Assembly: GCF_025950095.1 (NCBI RefSeq) | Contig: NZ_JAPDDR010000006.1 | Span: 372,001 to 436,000, forward strand | Length of the DNA: 64,000 nt | Direction: 5' to 3' | Source: Luteolibacter rhizosphaerae | Lineage (GTDB): Bacteria; Verrucomicrobiota; Verrucomicrobiia; Verrucomicrobiales; Akkermansiaceae | Shown here: positions 10,450-18,387 of the stretch, piece after piece | Layout of the letters: every line of letters begins with the position of its first letter | How positions within the stretch are numbered: the stretch's first letter is position 1 | The notes under the pieces: generated by a model | Told to the model about the DNA's origin: nothing | Databases searched by the model: none | What the model saw: the letters and a program-made list of their open reading frames with translations, nothing else | Program-made: the position numbers and the translations under genes

Positions 10450-11115
10450 ATGAGACTTCGTCACAAAGCAGTGCAAGCAGCGGCAGCGTTCCTGCTCTTC
10501 GCTGTCACGCAGGCCCCGGCCGCGACCATCAACTGGGGCAGCCCCGTGCTCTCGACCACGGCGGACAGCAAGGGTGAGGCACTCGATTCCAGCTACAGCG
10601 TGGAACTCGGTGCCTTTGCCAACGGCTTCGTCCCCACCGCGGAGAATACCGAGGATTGGGCCGCGAACTGGCGCACCTTCAGCGTCGCCAGTTTCGATCC
10701 GGAGCTTGGCTATTTCACCGGCACCGCCGATCTACTGGTCGGTGGCGGCAGCAGCGATCCGCTCGCGGACACGGGGATCAATTTCTCGGACATGGAAGTC
10801 TATGTTTGGGTCTTCAATTCCACGACCATGGAACCGGAGTCGGAGTGGTTCCTCGGCCGCAGCGATAGCTGGGTGATGCCGACCGCTCCCACCGAATGCT
10901 GCGACAATGGCCTGCCTACCCAATGGTCCACCACCGACTTCACCACTTCGGACACCCCGGTATACGGCGCGCAGGGTCCGGTATTCGGCGGTGGCGTTTC
11001 GGATAATCCCGGCGTTTACACGATCCAGACCCACACGGTTCCGGAAGCTTCGACCCTTGTCCTCGCGGCATTCGGGATGATGTTCTGTCTCCGCCGCCGT
11101 CGTCCGATCTCCTGA
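10450..11115 (+). CDS. Secreted PEP-CTERM-anchored protein, family unknown
   Basis: 221 aa. A signal peptide covers residues 1 to about 25 (ending APAA). The C-terminus is a classic PEP-CTERM tail: VPEAS, a hydrophobic stretch, then RRRRPIS. Such tails are processed by an exosortase; none is in this window. The central part contains ELGAFANGFVPTAENTEDWAANW, which is echoed in the next gene, so the two are paralogues. It begins 25 bp after the giant repeat protein and probably belongs to the same transcript. Function unknown; likely cell-surface or matrix-associated. Confidence 0.8.
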   Translation: MRLRHKAVQAAAAFLLFAVTQAPAATINWGSPVLSTTADSKGEALDSSYSVELGAFANGFVPTAENTEDWAANWRTFSVASFDPELGYFTGTADLLVGGGSSDPLADTGINFSDMEVYVWVFNSTTMEPESEWFLGRSDSWVMPTAPTECCDNGLPTQWSTTDFTTSDTPVYGAQGPVFGGGVSDNPGVYTIQTHTVPEASTLVLAAFGMMFCLRRRRPIS

Positions 11116-11131
11116 CCGATTTCACCCCCTG

Positions 11132-12031
11132 ATGTTCTTGCTCCGCGCCCTTCTGGTTCGCATCGCCCTCGTGATCGTTCTCACGAAGGCGGTGGAAGCG
11201 GAGACGCTCAAGTGGTTCTGCGATTCACAGACGATGAATCTCAGCAGTGCTGGCGTGCCCATGGACGGCGGCTACCGCTTCGAACTCGGAGTCTTCGCGG
11301 CGGGCTTCACTCCCACCGCCGCCAATACTGCTCAATGGTCCGCTAATTGGAGTGCCGCCCAACGAGTGGTCTACAATGGGACCACCAGGGTCTTCACCGG
11401 CGTATACACGGTGACCTCGAACGCGGCTCCATTCACGGTCGGGGCGAATGCCTACGTCTGGGGCTTTGGTGGTCGGGCGGGGAATGAGTGGATACTGTTC
11501 CGCGCGCCCTCATGGATTTGGCCGGCGCCGAATCCAATCGACCCCTTCGGCCTCGATTGGAATGCGAAGGATGCCACCCAAGTCATCGTTGGCAACATCC
11601 ATGCCTCGGGAAGTCCTTTCCTCATGCAGGCCTCCGCGGTGGTGAGCAGCGTGCCGCCCTCTTCCACCTACGCCCAGTGGAGGAATGAGGAGCTTTCCGG
11701 CGTCGCACTGAACGGTCCGGAGGACGATGCGGATGGCGATGGGATCAAGAACCTGCTGGAGTTCGTCTTCGGCACCCGCCCGCTTACCCTTGATGCGCTG
11801 CCGCCGATCGGCACCACGATGGTGGGCGGCTCGATCCAGCTCACGGTTCCCCGGCGGCTCGACCGCACGGCCAGCGTGGCGCTGGAAACCTCCACCGGCC
11901 TGTCCGGATGGACCTCGGCCATCTCGGGTGTCACCGTCACGAGCAATGGGCCGGAGGCCCGCATTCTCAGTGTCTCGGTCGGATCCGATAGCCGCCGCTT
12001 TTTCCGGGTGGTGTTCACGGCCTCGCCCTGA
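11132..12031 (+). CDS. Secreted paralogue of the PEP-CTERM protein, with verrucomicrobial C-terminal tail
   Basis: 299 aa with an N-terminal signal peptide (hydrophobic to about residue 23). Residues 30-75 match the upstream protein (FELGVFAAGFTPTAANTAQWSANW). Instead of a PEP-CTERM tail it ends in a DDADGDGIKNLLEFVFGT segment and a beta-rich domain (VALETSTGLSGWTSA...RRFFRVVF), the same kind of ending as the giant protein upstream. It lies 16 bp after the previous gene, so the three genes look like one operon of exported proteins. No enzymatic motif is visible. Confidence 0.75.
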   Translation: MFLLRALLVRIALVIVLTKAVEAETLKWFCDSQTMNLSSAGVPMDGGYRFELGVFAAGFTPTAANTAQWSANWSAAQRVVYNGTTRVFTGVYTVTSNAAPFTVGANAYVWGFGGRAGNEWILFRAPSWIWPAPNPIDPFGLDWNAKDATQVIVGNIHASGSPFLMQASAVVSSVPPSSTYAQWRNEELSGVALNGPEDDADGDGIKNLLEFVFGTRPLTLDALPPIGTTMVGGSIQLTVPRRLDRTASVALETSTGLSGWTSAISGVTVTSNGPEARILSVSVGSDSRRFFRVVFTASP

Positions 12032-12064
12032 CTTGAAAAAGTGGCTATTGTGGTGGATATCGCC

Positions 12065-12475
12065 ATGAGCCCGCCTTCGTTGCACCGTTGGAAGTCTTTC
12101 TGGTTCGGGGCGATCGTTCTCGTCTTCCTCGCATGGAGCTGGGTGCACTCGATGGGGCAGGGCGGTTACGTCTCGATCGCCGGGAGCTCGGAGGAGCTGC
12201 TCCGGATCGACCAGAGCGGAGGCTATGTCGCCTTGGTTTGGGAGTCGGCTACACCGATCTATTCGCTTCCCGAGTTGCCGCTCGAAAGGATGTTCGGGAG
12301 GGAGCAGAGTTCATGGTTTCCAAAGGCTTTTAAATACGGCTCGCCGGTCGATGGTTGGCGAGCCGCAGCCATCGCGCATTGGTGCCTGATACTCGCGGTC
12401 GCGATCCTTTGGCTTGGATGGCTGCTCTTTCGCTGGAGAAGAATGCATGCAGCGAAGGCACCGCATTTGGCTTGA
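12065..12475 (+). CDS. Small two-span membrane protein, unknown function
   Basis: 136 aa from the ATG at 12065; an in-frame GTG at 12041 would add eight residues and is less likely. There is one hydrophobic segment near residues 10-28 and another near 100-118 (LILAVAILWLGWLLF), followed by a basic RWRRMH end. The loop between them, about 70 residues, is probably outside the cytoplasm. It follows the secreted-protein genes by 33 bp. No family recognised. Confidence 0.6.
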   Translation: MSPPSLHRWKSFWFGAIVLVFLAWSWVHSMGQGGYVSIAGSSEELLRIDQSGGYVALVWESATPIYSLPELPLERMFGREQSSWFPKAFKYGSPVDGWRAAAIAHWCLILAVAILWLGWLLFRWRRMHAAKAPHLA

Positions 12476-12496
12476 AAGACGTCCTGCTTTGTTTTT

Positions 12497-12527
12497 CGTA
12501 TTCATAAAATAAAATATCGTGAATACG
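12497..12527. promoter_or_regulatory. Perfect inverted repeat across the start of the FAD oxidoreductase gene
   Basis: The arms CGTATTCA (12497-12504) and TGAATACG (12520-12527) are perfect 8-bp inverted repeats around an AT-rich centre. The downstream arm covers the GTG start at 12519. It could be an operator or an mRNA hairpin hiding the start codon. The arms are seen directly; the function is inferred. Confidence 0.4.
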
Positions 12528-14369
12528 CATATCAGATTCATTCTCTTCGGAGCCATGTGTTCTGCCCTGCCTCTACAAGCCCGGGAGACGGACACCCTCT
12601 TGATCGAGGCCGAACAGTTCTCCGAGAGGGGTGGCTGGCAGGTCGATACCCAGTTCATCGAGACCATGGGTTCGCCCTACCTGCTCGCACACGGCATGGG
12701 AGAGTGTGTCGCGGATGCCAGCACCTCCATCACCGTTCCCGGGGATGGCAGCTACAAAGTATGGGCCCGCACGATGGATTGGACGGAGGCCTTGGAGAGA
12801 GAGGGCGGAGCAGGACGTTTCTCGCTTTCGATCGGTGGCACGCAGGTGGGTGGAGAGCTTGGAAAAGGCAAAGGCGAGTGGCATTGGGAGGAAGCAGGCT
12901 CAATTTCCTTGAAGCAGGGACAGACCACTCTCTCCTTGAAGGACCTTTCCGGCTTCGACGGCCGAGTCGATGCAGTCTTGCTCAGCCGCTCCCAAGGGCT
13001 GCGTCCTCCGGAGAAGTGCCTGCTGGAGGATCGCATCGCTTGGAAGATTCCGGGGGCACCCTTGGCGGTCGAGGATGCGGGCGATTTTGACCTGGTGGTG
13101 ATCGGCGGGGGCTACGGTGGTCTCGGTGCCGCCATCTCTGCTGCACGCATGGGGTGCAAGGTCGCGCTGGTCCAGAACCGGGAAGTGCTGGGTGGCAATG
13201 GTTCTTCCGAAGTGCGGGTTTGGGCGAAGGGGGACCTGCCTCCGAGCGAGTATCTCATGGCGGACATCGTGCGGGAGATTTCCGACAGTGCGCAGGCCTC
13301 GCCCGCTGCCGCCGAGCAGTTCGTCGACGCGAAGAAGGAGGCGGTCGTGAAGGCGGAGAAGAACATCACGCTGCTGCTGGGCCACCACGCGTACGGCTTG
13401 GAGATGAAGGGCGAGGAGATCGCCGCGGCGAAGCTCCTGGAGGTGAAGACCGGCAAGATCAAACGCGTGAAGGGAAGGCTATTCGCCGATTGCACCGGTC
13501 ACGGATTCATCGGGCAGTGGGCCGGGGCGGATCTCACGATGGAGCGCAAGGGGCGGATGGGCATGAGCAACATGTGGATGTGGAAAGCGGAAGCATCGCC
13601 TCGCAGCTTCCGGGAGGAGCCATGGATGATCGACCTCAGCGAGAAAGGTTTCCCCTATCCGCAGCGCCACCACGCCGAATGGTTCTGGGAGGGCGGCTTC
13701 GACAGTCATCCGATCAAGGAGCTTGAACAAACCCGCGACTGGAACCTGCTGGCCTCCTACAGCGCGTGGAATGCGATCAAGAACCACGGCGTCTATGCCA
13801 ACCGCGATCCGCAAGAGCATGCGAATGCCAAGCTGCAATGGCTCGCCTATGTGGGCGGGACGCGAGAGACGCAGCAATTGATCGGCGATGTGGTTCTCAG
13901 TGATGCCGATATCGAGGAGAAGAAGGAGTTTCCTGATGCCTGCGTGCTCACCACCTGGTCGATCGACCTGCACATCCCGCACCCGGTCTACACCAAGGAG
14001 AATCCGGACCGCCCCTTCATCTCGAAGGACATTCACCGCCACGCGGTGGACAAGCGGGTGGGCTATCCGATTCCCTACCGCTGCTTCTATTCGCGCAATG
14101 TGCCGAACCTCTTCATGGCCGGCCGTAACATCAGCGTGACCCGGGAGGCGCTGGGTACGATCCGCGTGATGAAGACCATCGGCATGATGGGCGTGGCGGT
14201 GGGTCGGGCCGCCGCGATCTGCAAGGTCCACGCTTGCCTGCCCCGCGACGTCTACCGCGATCATCTCGACGAGGTGAAGACGCTCTGGCGCATGCCCGGA
14301 AAACAGCGTTTTGATTCCATCGATGAATTGCGCAAGTCGCTCGGCGAAAGCACCGCCTCCACCAAGTAA
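12519..14369 (+). CDS. Secreted FAD-dependent oxidoreductase with N-terminal ligand-binding-like domain
   Basis: 616 aa. The GTG start gives a signal peptide (residues 1 to about 20); an in-frame ATG at 12555 is an alternative. Residues 25-155 form a beta-rich domain beginning LLIEAEQFSERGGW and containing SITVPGDGSYKVWARTMDW, like golvesin or carbohydrate-binding modules. Residues about 190-600 are an FAD_oxidored-type flavoenzyme: the dinucleotide motif VVIGGGYGGLGAAISAARMG is clear, followed by NGSSEVRVWAKG and a closing NLFMAGRNISVTREALGTIRVMKTIGMMGVAVG typical of the family. Substrate unknown. The following genes encode an FMN-binding iron-sulfur membrane protein and its flavin transferase, suggesting a common electron-transfer role. 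Confidence 0.8.
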   Translation: MNTHIRFILFGAMCSALPLQARETDTLLIEAEQFSERGGWQVDTQFIETMGSPYLLAHGMGECVADASTSITVPGDGSYKVWARTMDWTEALEREGGAGRFSLSIGGTQVGGELGKGKGEWHWEEAGSISLKQGQTTLSLKDLSGFDGRVDAVLLSRSQGLRPPEKCLLEDRIAWKIPGAPLAVEDAGDFDLVVIGGGYGGLGAAISAARMGCKVALVQNREVLGGNGSSEVRVWAKGDLPPSEYLMADIVREISDSAQASPAAAEQFVDAKKEAVVKAEKNITLLLGHHAYGLEMKGEEIAAAKLLEVKTGKIKRVKGRLFADCTGHGFIGQWAGADLTMERKGRMGMSNMWMWKAEASPRSFREEPWMIDLSEKGFPYPQRHHAEWFWEGGFDSHPIKELEQTRDWNLLASYSAWNAIKNHGVYANRDPQEHANAKLQWLAYVGGTRETQQLIGDVVLSDADIEEKKEFPDACVLTTWSIDLHIPHPVYTKENPDRPFISKDIHRHAVDKRVGYPIPYRCFYSRNVPNLFMAGRNISVTREALGTIRVMKTIGMMGVAVGRAAAICKVHACLPRDVYRDHLDEVKTLWRMPGKQRFDSIDELRKSLGESTASTK

Positions 14370-14391
14370 TGCGGCAAGGCGGGCGAAGCGT

Positions 14392-16011
14392 GTGCTCATC
14401 GCATGCTACCGCCTCGGTCTTTTGGTGGCGGCATTCTTCGCGCTCTATTTCACCACGGCCAAGCGTGAGGATCGACAGGTCGATCATCTGGACGGTGCTG
14501 CGTTGCTGTCCTTGTTGAAGACGGATTTGCCGACGGCAGCTTCGGTTGGTGCTCCGGAAGGCGATGATCGTCTTCGACCGGTGCTGAGACCCGACGGCGA
14601 AACGGTCGGATGGCTTGCCCAGAGCTACCCCGAATCACTCCCCGTGATCGGCTATGCCGGGCCGACGAATTTGCTGGTGGTCTTCGATACTTCCCGCCGT
14701 GTCCGCGGGGTGCATCTTTTGGAAAGCGCTGATACGGCCGGTCATGTGGCCAAGGTCGCCGGGGATCCTCGCTTTCTGAGCCAGTGGAACGGTCGTCATC
14801 AAGCCAGCTTGGCATCACCGGGAGAGCCGGTGATGGTAAGCAGTGCGTCTCTAACAAGCGAGGCGATCGCACGAGGTCTTGCGGCCCGTTTCGGAGCACG
14901 GGAGATGGACCAATGGTTTCCCGGCGAAGTTCCTATCGGGGAGATCAGGCGCTGGTTTCCGGAGGCCTCGCGGATTGAGGGTGCCACGGTCTCCAATGCC
15001 CGGGGTGAGCGACTGGGCGAGCTCCTGCGCTCCAGCCGCATGGGCGTTTCGGTGCGTGGCTTCCAAGGCTCACAGGATCTGCTCCTTGCTCTCGATGGGG
15101 ATCGCATCCTCGGCGTCTCCTTGCAGGGTAGCCGGGATAACCAACCCTATACGTCCGACGTCCGGGACGGACTTGTCTTCGACACACCCTTCAGCAGTCG
15201 CTCGAATGAACAGATTCTCGCGGCCGTCCCCGGCGAGCTCGTGATGGTTTCCGGAGCCAGCCGGACTGCCGAATCGGTGGAGGAGACGGTGAGAGAGATG
15301 CTGCGGAGGCATTTCGCTCCCGAGATCAAGGCGGGTCCGGCGATCGGATGGCGGGAAGGAATTGCCTTCGCTTGGATCGGCGTGGGGCTCTTGCTCGGCT
15401 TGGGGCCTTGGCGTGGTCGCAAGCGGCTCCGGATGCTTTTCTCGCTCGTCAGTGTCGCCTGTGGCGGGCTTTGGCTCGGGCTGATGACCGGTCAGGACCA
15501 GTGGATCAAATCGGGAATGCGGGGTTCGATCACAGGTTCCGCTCTGCCTCTGCTGGCACTCACGGTCTCCGCGCTGCTGATTCCCGCCGTCTTCGGGAAG
15601 AACATCTATTGCTCCCATCTCTGCCCGCACGGCGCTGCCCAACAGCTGATGGGCAGCTTCCGGAAGAAGCGGCACTCGCTACCGCCGAAACTTCACCGGT
15701 TCCTGGTGGGCATGCCTTGGCTGACGCTCGTCCTGTTGTGGGCGATGGCCTTCCTGGGCATCGGCGTTCCCTTCTCCCACTCCGAGCCTTTCGAAGTCTG
15801 GAGCGCGGGCTTTGTTGCCCTGCTCCCGGTGGTCATCTTCATCGGAGGCTTGGCAGCGGCGAGCTTCCTGCCCCAGGCCTACTGCCACTATGGATGTCCT
15901 ACGGGAGCGGTGCTGAAGTTTCTGGCCAGCGCGCCCGGTCGCTGGACCCGCCGCGATTCGATCGCCGGAGGCCTGGTGGCCTTGTCTTGGTTCTTGGTTC
16001 CCATGGCATGA
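14392..16011 (+). CDS. NosR-like membrane protein: two FMN-binding domains plus CX3CP iron-sulfur motifs
   Basis: 539 aa from the GTG at 14392; the frame is open further upstream (to 14311) but would overlap the previous gene. There is one N-terminal membrane span. Two FMN-binding-type domains follow, each ending in a candidate flavinylation motif: SSASLT at residues 150-155 and SGASRT at 287-292, with Thr155 and Thr292 as possible FMN attachment sites. Several membrane spans come next, with two CX3CP motifs (Cys407/Cys411 and Cys498/Cys502) as in NosR/NirI/RnfD-linked polyferredoxins. Electrons would pass between the membrane and the extracytoplasmic FMN. The stop overlaps the start of apbE. 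The exact electron donor and acceptor are unknown. Confidence 0.8.
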   Translation: MLIACYRLGLLVAAFFALYFTTAKREDRQVDHLDGAALLSLLKTDLPTAASVGAPEGDDRLRPVLRPDGETVGWLAQSYPESLPVIGYAGPTNLLVVFDTSRRVRGVHLLESADTAGHVAKVAGDPRFLSQWNGRHQASLASPGEPVMVSSASLTSEAIARGLAARFGAREMDQWFPGEVPIGEIRRWFPEASRIEGATVSNARGERLGELLRSSRMGVSVRGFQGSQDLLLALDGDRILGVSLQGSRDNQPYTSDVRDGLVFDTPFSSRSNEQILAAVPGELVMVSGASRTAESVEETVREMLRRHFAPEIKAGPAIGWREGIAFAWIGVGLLLGLGPWRGRKRLRMLFSLVSVACGGLWLGLMTGQDQWIKSGMRGSITGSALPLLALTVSALLIPAVFGKNIYCSHLCPHGAAQQLMGSFRKKRHSLPPKLHRFLVGMPWLTLVLLWAMAFLGIGVPFSHSEPFEVWSAGFVALLPVVIFIGGLAAASFLPQAYCHYGCPTGAVLKFLASAPGRWTRRDSIAGGLVALSWFLVPMA

Positions 16012-16796
16012 AGCGACTTCTTCCATTCCTGCTCCTCGTCGCTCTTCTCATTGCCCTTTGGCGGAAGCAGCCGTCCGGGCCGACTCTGCTCGCTGGCCGG
16101 GCGATGGGCTGCGAGTGGAAGCTGCTTACGGATGAGAACTTTGATCGCGTGCAACTTCCGGGTGAGATCGCCGCGGTTCTCGAGCACTGGGAGCAAGTCC
16201 TCAGCATCTGGCGCGAGGACTCCGATCTCTCCTGCTACAATCGGGGTGAACCTGCGAGCGAGGATCTCTCCCGGGTTCTTGAGCTGGCGGAGCAACTCCG
16301 GCTGGATACCGGTGGAGCCTTCGATCATCGCATGCTCGCCCAGCTCGGGAAGGCTGGCTTCGGCCCCGGAGGGACGGGGGTGGACTTGTCGTCGGTGGGG
16401 AAGGGCTTCGCGGTCGACCGGGTTTGCGAGCTTTTGAGATGCCGCGGCATTCACCGGCATGTTTTTTCCCTCGCCGGCGAGGTGCGCGCCGGGGAAGGAG
16501 ATTGGGCAGTGGGGATCGAAGGTCCGGACGGTATTGCCGAAACGGTTTCGCTCTCCAGGCAAGCGATGGCGAGCAGCGGGAATCACCGACAGTGGCGTGA
16601 ATCCAAAAATGGCCGGCTAGTGTCCCATCTGCTGGATCCCGCCACGGGTGAGCCGCTTCTGCGTCCGCCTTGTTCCGTGACCGTCATCGGGCCGGATGCC
16701 GCGCATGCAAGTGCTTGGGCCACGGCGCTTTTCGTGAAGGGGCCCGGAATCTGCCCGCCGGGATTGAGGGTCGTCTGGCTCGGACGGTCACATTAG
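16008..16796 (+). CDS. apbE: FAD:protein FMN transferase (ApbE family)
   Basis: 262 aa. The start is the ATG at 16008, which overlaps the previous stop (ATGA); a longer open frame from 15348 only shadows the upstream gene. The N-terminal hydrophobic segment (residues 3-17) is a signal or anchor. Family features: AMGCEW near the start, WREDSDLSCYNRGE, VDLSSVGKGFAVDRV (the ApbE KGxAVD motif), LLDPATGEPL, and DAAHASAWATALFVKG, which holds metal-binding positions. The family covalently attaches FMN to Thr in [ST]GA[ST]x[ST] motifs of exported proteins; the overlapped upstream gene has two such motifs and is the obvious substrate. At 262 aa it is somewhat shorter than many ApbE proteins. Confidence 0.85.
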   Translation: MKRLLPFLLLVALLIALWRKQPSGPTLLAGRAMGCEWKLLTDENFDRVQLPGEIAAVLEHWEQVLSIWREDSDLSCYNRGEPASEDLSRVLELAEQLRLDTGGAFDHRMLAQLGKAGFGPGGTGVDLSSVGKGFAVDRVCELLRCRGIHRHVFSLAGEVRAGEGDWAVGIEGPDGIAETVSLSRQAMASSGNHRQWRESKNGRLVSHLLDPATGEPLLRPPCSVTVIGPDAAHASAWATALFVKGPGICPPGLRVVWLGRSH

Positions 16797-16901
16797 ATAA
16801 GAGGCATTCCCTTTTTAAAATAAGGCCCGGAATTTTATTTTATATTATCGGGAAATAGCGCTTGCGAGGGGGGTGGTCCTGTCACAGGTTCCGCGCACTT
16901 T

Positions 16902-17438
16902 ATGGACAAGATCCCATCCGACACCCTAGAACAAGTTCTTGAGCTGCGTAAGAAAAACGGTCTCGAAGCCACGGAGGCTGCTGTCTATGCGGACCTTGAG
17001 AAGTCGAAGTGCAAGTGGACACTTAGCGATACTCCGCGCTATCGCCGTGCCGGTGCCTCTCCGATCTGGGTGTCTGGAAAATATCTTTCATCCTACGGCA
17101 CCTGCCCGGCCTCCGGTGAATCGGACGAAAAGGGAAGTAAGTCCCCAAAGGCGGCAAAGGCAGGTGTGGTAAAGGCTACGGCCCCCGCCGCCGGCAAGCT
17201 GGATGAGAGCGTTTTCTACAAGGTTCTCCACGGAAAAGGATTCCCGGTGAAGATCACTCAGGATCTCCTGACCGGTGAAATCCAGACCCAGATCCCGGAG
17301 TCGATCAAGAAACTGGACCTCCAATTCGGCCCTATCCCGGGCAATGCAAACGCGATTCACGTGACCCAGACATCGCCCCAGATTCAAGTTGCGATGCCTC
17401 TGGACAAGTTCCTCGAGTTCGCGGGTATCCGCGCCTGA
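16902..17438 (+). CDS. Hypothetical protein with Lys/Ala-rich linker
   Basis: 178 aa, family not recognised. An N-terminal basic and charged part of about 65 residues (LEQVLELRKKNGLEATEAAVYADL) is followed by a low-complexity linker (SPKAAKAGVVKATAPAAGK, residues 81-99) and a C-terminal domain of about 75 residues. There is no signal peptide or membrane span, so it is probably cytoplasmic. It is set apart from its neighbours: an AT-rich stretch precedes it (16797-16901, likely its promoter) and a strong terminator follows, so it is probably a single-gene transcript. Confidence 0.7.
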   Translation: MDKIPSDTLEQVLELRKKNGLEATEAAVYADLEKSKCKWTLSDTPRYRRAGASPIWVSGKYLSSYGTCPASGESDEKGSKSPKAAKAGVVKATAPAAGKLDESVFYKVLHGKGFPVKITQDLLTGEIQTQIPESIKKLDLQFGPIPGNANAIHVTQTSPQIQVAMPLDKFLEFAGIRA

Positions 17439-17456
17439 TATTGTATTTACATTTAA

Positions 17457-17498
17457 CCCCGGCAGGCTGTTTGATCGAACAGCATGCCGGGGTTTTTA
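17457..17498 (+). terminator. Rho-independent terminator
   Basis: The arms CCCCGGCA-G-GCTGTT and AACAGC-A-TGCCGGGG pair around TGATCG and are followed by a run of T. It ends the 16902-17438 gene. The rest of the gap to 17682 shows no gene. Confidence 0.9.
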
Positions 17499-17682
17499 TT
17501 GTGAACTACGCTGGTTCCTACTTTTTTGGAGGGCCGGAGTGAATATATTCACATGGGTGGCAGGCTTGGGTTTGGCCGTTTTTCGGAAAGATAACTGACA
17601 GATAAATGGTTTATCTTGATCCCGGCTCGGTCGGCTTGCGGCTTGGATTGACAAGCTTGCGGAATTCTTGGAATGGGTCGGG

Positions 17683-18387
17683 ATGAAGTTTGCGGGTTAT
17701 GCGGCCATCGCTTTGGGTCTTCTCGGTTCCGAGGTCATCTCCGCTCCGGATTTGGGAGGCTTGGCCAAGAAATTGGATGCCGAGGATTTCAAAGCCAGGG
17801 AAGAGGCGGTCACGGAGATGGCCGCCGCGGCAGATGATCACTTGGAGGAGGTGATCCGTTATCTCAGTTCAGCAAAGATGGGCCCCGAAGCGAGCGCCCG
17901 GATACCGGATATCTTGAAGAACATCTTCCTGCGCCAGTGCTATCGTCTCGGCGAACCCGAGACCGGCATGATCTTTTCCCGCTATCTTGAGACCAGCAGC
18001 ACCAAGGGCGTCACTGCGGTCCATCCCTTGATTGAGGACGTGGCCAAGGACTCTCCCGCCGCGAAGGCGGGGCTTCGCAAAGGGGATGTGATCGTCGAGT
18101 GGAATGGCAAGCCGCTCGAAGGAGACGATTGCGTGGGACGCCTCATGAAAATGATCCGGACGTCAGGGGAGGGCGCGAAAGTGAAGGTCAGGGTCCGCCG
18201 TTTCGATTACCGGTCCCCGGCCCGCTTGGCAGGCAAGGGGCCGCTCCAGGAGCCGGTGGAACTCACCTTGGGCAGTCCCCTGAAGGAACCGCCGGTGAAA
18301 GTCATCGACGGCACTTTCTCCGGCTGGCTCGAGCGGATGCGCATCGAGCATGATCTTCCGGAAAAATACGCCCGGACTCAATCGTGA
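17683..18387 (+). CDS. Exported PDZ-domain protein
   Basis: 234 aa from the ATG at 17683 (a TTG 15 bp upstream is possible). A signal peptide covers residues 1-20 (GLLGSEVISA). An alpha-helical segment (residues 25-85) precedes a PDZ domain around residues 110-190 (VAKDSPAAKAGLRKGDVIVEWNGKPL). No protease catalytic motif is present, so it is probably a binding protein and not an HtrA enzyme. The 3' end overlaps the convergent Sel1-repeat gene by 10 bp. Confidence 0.75.
   Translation: MKFAGYAAIALGLLGSEVISAPDLGGLAKKLDAEDFKAREEAVTEMAAAADDHLEEVIRYLSSAKMGPEASARIPDILKNIFLRQCYRLGEPETGMIFSRYLETSSTKGVTAVHPLIEDVAKDSPAAKAGLRKGDVIVEWNGKPLEGDDCVGRLMKMIRTSGEGAKVKVRVRRFDYRSPARLAGKGPLQEPVELTLGSPLKEPPVKVIDGTFSGWLERMRIEHDLPEKYARTQS

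Noticed and set aside
15348..16007. Extended start for ApbE
   Set aside because: The extension shadows the NosR-like gene; ATG at 16008 gives a normal ApbE with an N-terminal hydrophobic segment and an ATGA overlap.
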